A stretch of 64,000 nucleotides of DNA from Theobroma cacao (taxonomy: Eukaryota; Streptophyta; Magnoliopsida; Malvales; Malvaceae). The position numbers and the translations under genes were made by a program. The notes under the pieces were generated by a model. The model worked only from the letters and a program-made list of their open reading frames with translations, had not been told where the DNA came from and searched no databases. Where the stretch lies: positions 1,898,936-1,962,935 of the forward strand of contig NC_030854.1 of assembly GCF_000208745.1 (NCBI RefSeq), written 5' to 3'. Of the stretch, positions 24,141 to 34,800 are shown piece by piece; within the stretch, counting starts at the first letter, position 1, and each line of letters begins with the position of its first letter.

Positions 24141-26118
24141 GTTGCCAAGTTGAAACGAATAGAATTGTCTTGCGTCGTCTTGGTTTGTGGTTAAATTTTG
24201 CCCATCAAATTGTCAAATTGCATACTTATTTGTCACAGTTGGAGACTCAAGCTTCGATCCTCCATGTTTTCTGACCAGTGGAGTGGAATTTGGGCGCTGA
24301 CACATTTCCCGTGCCCATGTATAAAAATTTTCTCCTTTGGGCTGAGATAGGACGCCCAGCCAGGGCCGGCGAGCTTGTACACAACAGACATGATCAAACA
24401 CGTTGGTGCCCAATGTGTTCCACCAGGCCCGTTCTGGCCGAATCAGTAGGCAAGAATTCATGACCAGGCCGGCTGCCCTGCTCATTATAAGTTCCAACTC
24501 AAAACTTTGATTGAATTGTCAAATGGTAAGTTAAACTGCTAACTTGGATGATAGGTTTAGTTCGCGAATTAAAATAAAAATATTATTATGCATGTAGTTT
24601 AATTGATAATAAATAAAATAAAAATTATTATTATAATTTATTACAATATTTACTTAGTAAAAATAATTTTAAAATAATAAAAAATAGAAGATAAAAAGAT
24701 AAATTTATCTTTTATTATAATATATTTTTTAAAATATTTTAAATTATTAATTATTAATTTTTATTTATAATTTAAATATCATTATAATTAAAAGTATTAA
24801 TAATTTTAATTAATTTTTAATTTTAAAAATATTATTTTAATAATATATAATTAAAATTTTATTTTTTATTTTTTAAGTTTCTTTTATTCTCTTTTGGCCC
24901 ACCATTGAAGATGTGACCAATGTAACGGTGCGTCGATCTGGCATTTTTTATGGCCAAGCCTAGCTACTAGGGCATTAGATCAACATTTCTTGGTGGTCGA
25001 ATTTGACCACTAAGGCATTAGACTGGCACTCAAATGGTTGAATCTGGCCATGGAGTATCAGATCTAATTAAAAAGCACTTGATGCTTAGATTTGACACTG
25101 TTCGTAACCAAATTTGATCGTAGATGCCAAATTTAGCATTTTCTCAATTAGATTTGGATGAAGAGTTCTAGATTTGGTCCTAAAATTGCCTCTGTCGGTG
25201 TCGCAACCCTATGATGGTGGGTGAAAGATTAAAAAAAAAAAAGGAGAAATGTAGAAATTGAAATGGGGAGAGAATCGGAAGAGAGAGAAAAAAACAATGT
25301 TTTTATATAAGTAAGATTGTAATTTTTCAAACTTGTAAAGGGTATTTTAATTTTATCATTTTTAAATATCATAAGGGTTGATATTAGCTATTAATTGATT
25401 TTATGTGATTTTGAAGAATAGAGGTTTCAAAGAAATGACTATTCCTTGAAATATTTGGCAATCAAACGGACAAACAAATATTTCTTAAAAATAGAACCTT
25501 TCCTCCAACCAAATATGCAGAGTATATAACCAAATAAATTAGATTTTGTATAATCATATTCGTGTTATAATTGTAATAACTTATTAATGGTACCAAACTA
25601 TTTGTATCTTATTTGGATTAACAATTTTAATTTATATATGATAAGTTTATGCATATTTTATTAATTGTATAAATAAATTAACTCGTACTAGTACTCAATA
25701 TAATTAACTAACTTAAATCCATTTATAGGATTTTTTATATTAATGTATATAATATATTTAAATTTGTTAATTGCATTCAAATAAATTAATTGTGTCGTGT
25801 ATAAAAAATTTATTTTTTCTTTTTGAACGAATGTTATTTTATTTATTAAATTTTTTAATTTAGTTAAAAAATAATAAAATTAGCGTATTTAGTAAAATAT
25901 TATTTATTATCAATTTTTACCGTTTGTAAATAAATTAAAAAAATAATAAAATTACACCTATTAAAAAATAATAAATTGAATCCCATAAATTTAGACAACA
26001 TTTCCATATTAAAATAAATAAAATAGCTTAGCGCGGTGACTTTATTGTCTGCATATCAAAAACCAAGAACGTACCTGACAATTCCATCGGCGAGAGAGTG
26101 GGCTGCTGCACTCACCAC

Positions 26119-29100
26119 ATGGAAGCTGTCACGGTATCTGACAATTCCGTTGAGCTGGAAGCTAAGCGCAAAGAGGACTCCTCTTGGCACCCGTGTCGAG
26201 TTTCTCTCAGGTCAGTCCCCCTAGTTTTTTTTTTTTTTGCTCTGGCCCCATTTCTTTCTTCTTTGTTGTTCCCATGGAGCTGTCCTTTTTCACCATTTTT
26301 GGGCAACATTTGTCTCTCAGTTATCAAATTTTCCTGTTCCATTTTGAGAAACAATCATGGGTTGTTTTGTGAATAGTGGGTTGATAATTTCCCGACTTGA
26401 AGATATTAGTGATCATTGGTTTTTATTTCATTCATTCAATCAGAAAGGAAAAGAAAAAACAAAGAAAAAAAGAGACAAGATTTCTCCTAATACAATTATT
26501 CAAATGTTGCAGGACAATCTAGCCAAAGGGCTTTAAGCTTGTGTTTTGAATTGGCTTTTGTGCTTAAAAAATGGGTTGCATTGATGATCGTATGAGTAAT
26601 TTGTTTGGATCCCTTTTAGAACTATGATTCAATATTGAAATGTTTAGGTTCATATGGTTGATATCTTTGCTTTTTACTATTTGTTTTTATTTTTCTATTT
26701 ATTCATTTTATTGCAAAAAAAAAAAAAAGCGAGAAAGTATAAACCCAATGGAGCTTAATGATTAAGTATGACTTCTGATTTCATGCACAGCTCTTCTGGA
26801 GATAGTCTGATAGTAAATTTCGGAAGACAGGAGTTGGACGATATGCTTTTGCAGAAGGAAGAAGTTCTTATGCATCTTCGCTTTCGTTCTATGCCTCTTC
26901 AAGTTGATGACTGTTTCCACATTGACGAAGGTGAACGTGTTCTTGCCGACCGCAAGTCACAATTCAAGATCCTCTTCCATGATGCTGTGGTGGTAAAGGT
27001 CCACTTCCGTCTTCACCTAACTAATAAATCTGCAAGACAAGTATCAGGGTCCTCAATGATGAAGCAAAGTAGCATTCTCATGTGCTTTAATATATTCATT
27101 CGGTATTAAGATTATATCCATGATTGTCAATTGAAGTAACATCACTATATTTGTTTGTAGAGATAAGTAGCATGTAGCTATATTATTCGAAAGGCCAGGT
27201 GCTATGATGAGTTTACTTTTCTATGTGGTGTGAAACGTCAAACTTTGGTCTAGATGATAATGAAAAGATGATGGCTGATATATGAAGCCCAGGTCTCAAA
27301 ACTTATAGTGTAAATGTTGGTGAAAATCTCATTAAACTTGTCGAGGATTAGAAATCAGCTATGGTATCTGATATGTCTTTTCCACAGTTTAAAAAAATGA
27401 TATACTTGGTTTAACCATGGTGTCCTTTGAATAGTGTACTTTAATCTGGTTCGATTGAGGTTTAAGTTTATATTATGTGAGTTGCCTTTAGCACATCTAA
27501 ACTGTTATGCTTGTTCATTTCTTATCCCAATTTTCATTATTTGCAGGTGGACAGAGTACGACACTCAAAAAGGGGCTGTAGATGCACTTTCATGATCAAA
27601 TGGCTCGATCAAGACCTTGAAGGACAAACCTTTACCTTGCCATCAAGCTCGATCATGAAACTTGCAACCAAAAGTATCAGTGCCCATCCAATCATCAATA
27701 AACTCTTAAAACCAGAAAAACATAGAGGTTTATCATATTCTTCTCCTTTATTGACCATTCTTGAGGGAACCGATTCTGAAATAGACCTTAATAAGTTGCT
27801 ACAAAAGCAAATAGAACAGATTAGCAATTTAGCTGATGCATCTAAGAAAGATTTTCTAGAGGATATTCCGTGGAGAAACAAAGGTAAGCATCCTTGCCAT
27901 TGACATTATCTGAAGATATTGATGTGGGGCTTTTCACCAATTTGTTTTACATTAAACATGGTCCATGCAAATAATTATGACTGGGTTCATCTGTGTGCTT
28001 TGGTTTTTTACTTTTGCTTTCAGCATATTTTACCTGACATGCTGAACCTTATAATTTATTTTTACTTGTCCTTGGCAATGAACTGAGACATGGCTCTATC
28101 TGTTAATATTCTGGTTGACTTTTACTGCCCAAAGTACATCTGACTTTTGTCTGTTTCTTTACTGATTGTAAATTTCATTTTTTTTGGTAAGGGAATTGGC
28201 GATTCTGTCTCAATGGCTCTCACCTTTCCTATTTCCATCCTTCCTCTGAAACCCCCCACCCTCTCAACTCCGCCACCAATCTCCTTTCAGTTCCCCCACT
28301 AAACCCAAAACCAAGACCAACCCAATCCCTGAAAATGGCCAAAATAAAGACAATTCTGCCTTAAGACCAATATTTTGCTAGCATTTGATAAGTGCTATTT
28401 ATGTCTTTTTGCATCTGATGATTTTAGTGGTTTCTGTCTCTGGTATAATGAGCATTTTATGCTGATATAAGAGCTGTTAATGTTATAAGTGCTCATGTCC
28501 AGTATTTATTCTACACAGTGAGTTCCATATGCTACAGCTCACAATAAGTCAATGTCTTATATCTTTTTGCAAGTAGTTAATGTGACCCTGTCACTAATTC
28601 AGGTGTTAACAAGGGACAATCACCTCACAAACCTGCCGCTGAATCCAATGCATGTGTTCCAGCTGTTGCTGATCACCATAATCATTTGAAGAGAACAACT
28701 CGGAGTACAAGGAAACTGCAAATAAATATAGAAGCCAAGAATCAATCAGGCCATACTATATCCATGAAAGAAGCTTTCATACAAAGTAGGTCTCATCTAA
28801 GCCCTCTTGCTTCACGTGCAGCTCTAGCATCATCCCTGTTAACTGCTAAGAAGTGTCTTGATATGGATCTTAGTTCCTCTATGACTGCGAGCATGTTTAT
28901 GAAGGGTAAAGATTCCTCAGATGTATTGGCTGTTTCCATTCCACTTGTTTCAGAAGCTTCCCATGCGATATCACCACACATTTCAACCCAAGGGGATGCT
29001 TCATGCGAGCCTCAACCTACTAAACCTTCCTCTTGTATACCAACTAAGGGTTGGGAAAATGAAAATAAGACCTCAGATGAAATTAACTGTAATGCTGAAC

Positions 29101-29899
29101 AGAGGACCTATTCTCCTGTAAAAATTACTGCTGAAAGTGTTACCTCAGGAGTTGCTACCTCGACTGCTGAGCTTCCAATTTCTAGAGCTAAAAAGTCCTT
29201 GGTACATGCAAATTTTAACGCAAGCTCTACAGCTCCTATAAGACTAACTCGCTCAGCAACACGGAAAGGGGCTGTGATTCCAAACAATTGTGTCCAGGTG
29301 AAGATCTGCATTAATGACACAAAGAGAAGGATGCCTGGGAATAAAAACCAGTTAAGTCGTTCAGCAGTTTTCCAGGGAAATGAAAATTTGGCCAATGAAG
29401 AGGAGAACAACTCAACTCATATTATAGATTCAGATTCATCTGAAGGAAACATTGCTGCTCCTGATCAGAGCAATGTGGCTACAACGAAAAGCACATCAGA
29501 AAAGATGAAAGCTGCCCTTACACCATGTAATCCTGAGATTCATATCCTTACCAAGGAAGGCAATAAAAGCTGGGTTGTACACATGTTGTGTTAGTTGTTA
29601 GACATGTCTATTTAAGAAAAGCCTGTAACTGCAATACTTACTGTTTGTTATTTTGTTGGTTTATAAGTAATTTGCTTAGTGAATATTTTCTTAATTTAAA
29701 CCCTTGAAATGATTCTAATGCTGTGGAATATATTGCAGGCAAAGATATGGACAGTGGTAGGAGTAATCAAGGCCAGAAGAGAAAAGCAGTTCATCATATT
29801 AAGCAAGACCGGCGATTTTCTCCTCGAAATTTTCTACCTCGCACTCGCTCTCAGAATAAGGCCCAGCCTGGGAAGTATAGAGGAGCCATTAGTAGTTAA
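26119..29899 (+). CDS. SAWADEE-domain protein, 5 exons, about 594 aa
   Basis: Exons 26119-26210, 26791-26998, 27547-27883, 28603-29589 and 29739-29899 join in frame to 1,785 nt. The N-terminal 165 residues match the plant-specific SAWADEE fold: DSSWHPCRVSLR, LIVNFGRQELDDMLL, LRFRSMPLQVDDCFHIDEGE, RVLADRKSQFKILFHDAVVV and RHSKRGCRCTFMIKWL, including the His/Cys cluster (HxxxxCxC) used for zinc in SHH1. In SHH1 this domain reads H3K9 methylation and unmethylated H3K4 for RNA-directed DNA methylation. No homeodomain is present, so this is a non-SHH relative; chromatin reading is inferred. The remaining 400 residues are Ser/Thr/Lys-rich and disordered, with repeated basic TRS motifs (TTRSTRK, LTRSATRKG, LPRTRSQNK). 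The last junction (donor GTTAGT at 29590) is the least certain; without it the protein would end LC at 29594. Confidence 0.75.
28186..28370 (+). other. Anomalous C-rich segment in intron 3 of the SAWADEE gene
   Basis: Within an otherwise T-rich intron, this stretch is rich in C and A. It holds an ATG followed by MALTFPISILPLKPP-type sequence, Ser/Pro/Thr-rich with few acidic residues, then a stop. This composition resembles the first codons of a plastid-targeted protein. It may be a captured gene fragment; no terminal repeats were seen. Confidence 0.3.
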
Positions 29900-31600
29900 T
29901 ACTTACAGAACTTATATTTCTAGCTCCAAGTGTAGCAGACATCAACTCTCTAGTAGAAGTTAATTGCTCTATAGATTGTAAAGAAGGTTGAGAATAATAT
30001 GAAGATGCTGCAGACTAGCTTGCTTGTTAAATGATTCTGAGTTGCTTCCCTATGAAGTGAATCTGCTATCTTTTGAACTAAGCAATGTGTTTATTCTTTT
30101 CCATTTTCATTTTTGGTGTGTGATGCTGAATTGTTTAATGGTTAAGTTCACAGCAGACTGGAGGGTCTGTGCAGAGTAAAAGTCCTGAATCCCACTTTCA
30201 TCAGTATATTGCTGTAAGATTGTTTTTGTGTTTCCTATGTTATTAGATGCAGTGAAGAAGGATATGTTTGCAACTAAAAAGGGCTCAATCAATGATTAAT
30301 TTTAAGTACATCAAAATTTCCTGCAGCAAATTTGAGGCTGAACTTCCAAGTGATGTACGTGCTATATTTAATAATGCGTACACATTTTGCTTCCCTGGTT
30401 TCCCCTCCTTAAGGGCGAGGGAGCTCCGGCAACCATATAGCTTCTTCTTCTTCTTTTTTCAACTATTGTCAACAACTTCAATACGTAGAACCTAAAGTGG
30501 ATGAGGGAAGTTCATTAGTTTCTAGAGGGTGTAACATGTTCCTCGAAATACTTTCATATTCACAAACATTCAAGTATGCATGCATGTATAAAGGACATAA
30601 ACAATGCCAAAGAAATGTGAGAAAATGGAACCATAGTATTGAAAGGAATTTGATCCCATCAACAAACAGAAGATTGATTAGACATTTGGTCTTCTTTCTT
30701 GTTTTGCTTCAGTCCACGGAAGTCACGATGTTAGGGAAATAAATATTTTCCTGCTTTTTCACTGGTTATGGCGGTCGGGATGAAATGATATTTCAGATTT
30801 TTTTTTCTTTTTGCAATTTTCCACACTGATGGGGGACGATCAGCAATCTGTCGCCAACCAGGAAAGTGGTTGGTTTAGCATCTTTCAGGGTATTCTGCTT
30901 CAACCTTTTCCCAGTCCGCAACAAGTGCCACCATTTGCATACATGGAAGGCAAAGAGGAACTTATTCCAAATGCAAGTGCTTTGGCATTTCTTCTCTTCT
31001 CATTGATCAGAATCATCATCTTTTAGAATTTGCCAAGCCACCCTTTCACCCTAAAAGTCTAGGTACATCAAATTAACATCAACGTTTTGCATTTGTTATG
31101 AGTCATGCATTCTCCTTGGTTGATCTTTCCAAAGAACTTAACGAAAAAGTTTGTAGTCGTTGCTCAGAAGGAAGTGTTCCTGAAACGTGGGATTTGGGAA
31201 TATAAGGACAAACAAAAGCAACGGGGGACAATATTCCAGATTCTCTCATTCGTGCTAAAAGCTACAAGGCCAACAGGGAGATAGTCACAGAAGCATCAAA
31301 TTCATATGTGATGACGATTAACAGCAAAGGTTTCCCTTAATGATCACATAATCCCATTAGCATCACCATAGTTTGCTTAAACTGACATTCGATTTTGTCA
31401 TTTGCCATGTTAGAATTGCAATTTTTAAAAGTTTATCAGAACTTTTTGAAATGTTTTTCAAAGTAATTTTCATAATTGTTGGGGTTGTTGGAAATTATAG
31501 TCCATGCGGCCGATTGAACTAAAACCGTTAACGGGTTGGAATTAATACTTTAAAAAGAAAAAAAATGTGCAATCAATCACCTCATGGATCATGATCAGCA
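29900..31600. other. Intergenic, no gene supported
   Basis: 29900-30120 is the likely 3'UTR of the SAWADEE gene. 30420-31030 contains open frames, one starting MGDDQQSVANQESGWFSIFQG at 30829, but with no recognisable domain and no clear partner exon. The rest is ordinary spacer leading to the duplicated FUSC first-exon block. Confidence 0.4.
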
Positions 31601-31857
31601 AAGAGAGAAATCCCACTACCTTGGGAATGTTCACTCGATATAGACACGGCTGTTAATCCTTATTAATCTTCCAGGCTTCAAAGTTAGTACCATTGAGCAG
31701 GCTCTTCCTTTAAGAAATCTGCAGTGTGCCCTTTTTTTTTATTATGCAAAACCTCCTGCCTACTGATCTTGATTCTTGACACACATAGCTTCACGTACAG
31801 AAACACAATAACTTTTACTTTTGCCACTCAATTCAAGGCCTGCTGCAAGAAACCAAC

Positions 31858-34800
31858 ATGGATACTCCCAAAGCTCTGTGGCGTGTACGCCTAGGATCTG
31901 CGTTCCGGACTGTGCTAGCCTGCACAATAGTGGGTTGCACCACCCTCTACGGGCCAGAACCTGCCCGGCGTTTCTTAACATTTCCCGCCTTTTCCTATGT
32001 GACAACTATCTTAATTGTCTCAGATGCTACACTTGGTGATGCCCTGAGAGGTTGCTGGCATGTTTTATACGCAAGCATTCAAGTACTGCTCCCTTCTATG
32101 CTCAGCCTCTGGTTGATCGGACCAGCCAGGTTCAGCCATGGACTAGCTGCTATGGCTGTTGCACTTAGTTCTTTCACGATTGCGTTGCCTGATTCCACAC
32201 ATTTGATGGCTAAGAGGATTGCCTTCGGGCAGACTGTGATTGTTTATGTAGGTGCAGTCATTCAAGGAGCAGAAACTAGAGTCTTGATGCACCCAATTCA
32301 TGTGGCGTCGAGCACAGCTCTTGGTGCCTTGGCTTCTGTTTTGGCAATGTTGTTTCCATACCCTCACTTAGCCTACATCGAGGCAAGTAGCTAATTAAGC
32401 TGATTCATGAATCATGAATGCTTTGCTTTGTTTTGCATGCTACATATCTTGGTTCATTAGATTTTGTTTTTCCGACAACTATAAGCTTGGCCCTGCATCC
32501 ATCTTCATCAATATTAATGTTCTTGCCATAATCATAACCGAATATAGGGAAAAACAAAGCTCACTATTCAGGATCACCTTTCATGGTTCTTCTCAGCCTA
32601 GTGCAGCAAGAATACTTAACAAAGCGAACGAATAAATTAACAGTGCTGCCATGAAAATATGATATGAAAAAGCTCATGGACCTCAAACCCTCTCGGCCTC
32701 ATGAGAGAAAAAGGAATTAAGAGAGAGAAGAAAAAAAAATTGATGAGAAATCATTTTGTGAGAGACAAACGAGTGTTAGTGTCAGTATTAGTGAGAGTAC
32801 AGATTGCGTAATATTATTGAAGGAACAGGGCAAGTGGCACCCATTTGGCTTTGGAGATTTTCATTCCTTGGGGTCCATTCAGTATCCAAAATTCTCCTTT
32901 CATATTTATTGAGGGGTTGATAGGCCAATTTTGGTGATTTGATTGATTCCTTTTAATGGGTTTAGAGTGATTGGGGTGACTTGAATGATTTTGGGCCATA
33001 CATGGAGAGTGAACAGGCCACTGTCATGATAATGATTCTGTTAATATCTTTTCTTTGTTAAAGGGTAAATCTAAAAGCTTGATATTTCATGAGGTGTGAG
33101 AATAATAAAAATTTTTTTTCCTTGTTTATTATCTTGTTTGGTGTTATTTTATTTTATAATTTTACAATACGTATCCCTTAAAACATGATCAATTAAAAAT
33201 TAAAAACTTTAGTCTTACATTAAACTTTAATGATAGCAACAAACAATTTTACAATAAGAGTGACATTAATATAAAAATTTATTAAATATGTAATATAAAA
33301 TTATGAAAGAGACAATAAACGAGATAAAAGATTTTACCCGCGTAAATATGGAAGTAAAAATAAAAGAATAAAGCTATGAAGCATTTGATTCAGAATAATG
33401 CTTATATCTGCATTCTTTCCATTCTAGTATTGTTTGATTACATATTGCTTCAATGGTATCATGCACTTTATGCTCCAAGTTGAACTGATAATTTAATTCT
33501 CAAACGTCTTCCACTCCATTTGATAATTTACTACCTTGGTTCACTCGATTTAGACCCGGCTGTAAATCCTTATTAATCTTCCAGGCTGTGAAACCAGTAC
33601 CATTGAGCAGGCTTGTCCTTTAAGAAACCTGCACTGCAGTGTGCCTTTTTTTTTTCTTTTGCAAAGCCTCTTGCTATGATCTTGATTCTTGATACGCCTA
33701 GCTTCGTGTACAGAAACACAATAACTCTGCCAAACTGAAAACCAAAGTCATTTCTTTTGCCACCCAATTCAAGGCCCGCTGCTTGAAAATGAGTTGCGAA
33801 TGAAAACCAAACTCCGCCAAACTGAAAACAACATGGGTACTCCCCAAGCTCTGTGGCGTGCACGCATAGGTTCTGCTTTCCGGACTGTGCTAGCCTGCAT
33901 CATAGTGGGTTGCACCACCCTCTACGGGCCAGAACCTGTCCGGCGTTTCTTAACATTTCCCGCCTTCCTACGTGACAACTATCTTAATTGTCCCGGATAC
34001 TACGCTTGGTGATGCCCTGAGAGGTTGCTGGCATGTTTTATTTGCCAGCATTCAAGTCATGCTCCCTTCTATGCTCAGCCTCTGGTTGATAGGACCAGCC
34101 AGGTTCAGCCGTGGACTAGCTGCTATGGCTGTTGCACTTAGTTCTTTCGCGATTGCGTTGCCTGATTCCACACATTTGATGGCGAAGAGGATTGCCTTTG
34201 GGCAGACTGTGATTGTTTATGTAGGTGCAGTCATTCAAGGAGCAGAAACTGGAGTCTTAATGCACCCAATTCATGTGGCGTCGAACTCAGCTCTTGGTGC
34301 CTTGGCTTCTGTTTTGGCAATGTTGTTTCCATACCCTCACCTACCCTACCTCGAGGCAAGTAGCTAATTAAGCTGATTCATGAATCATGAATACTTTGCT
34401 TTGTTTTGCATGCTACATATCTCGATCGGTTCATTAGATTTTGTTTTTCCGACAGCTAGACGCTTGGCCCTGCATCCATCTTCATCAATATTTATGTTCT
34501 TGCCATAAGCATAACCGAATATAAGGCAAAATAAAGCTCACTATTCAGGATCACATTTTATGGTTCTTCTCACCCTAGTGCAGCAAGAATACTTGACAGA
34601 GAGAACGAATAAATGAACAGTGCTACCGTGAAAAAATGAAATGACAAAGCTCATGGACGTCAAACCATCTCGGCCTTGGGGCCCTGCAGTACCCAAAATT
34701 TTCCTTTCACATATATTGAGGGGTTTTTTTTTTAAAGTTGTTCATTTCAAAGCAGAGGGAGCCAAAGGAACTCCTCTGGGAACAGTACATACTTGATTAA

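Larger units (their letters stand above)
22687..26118. other. Intergenic: HSC70 promoter, then repeat-rich AT DNA
   Basis: 22687-23300 is the HSC70 leader and promoter. 23520-23940 is an AT-rich inverted-repeat element (listed separately). 24020-24480 has balanced composition and a 25-bp tandem duplication but no recognisable protein. 24580-24880 and 25550-26030 are very AT-rich. 24900-25200 contains diverged copies of short words around ggcattagat and gatttga, suggesting old internal repeats. Confidence 0.5.

Noticed and set aside
24020..24497. Possible SINE or small gene
   Set aside because: A B-box-like word (ttcgatcc) is present but no A box, no tail and no target duplication could be shown; the protein frames lack domains.
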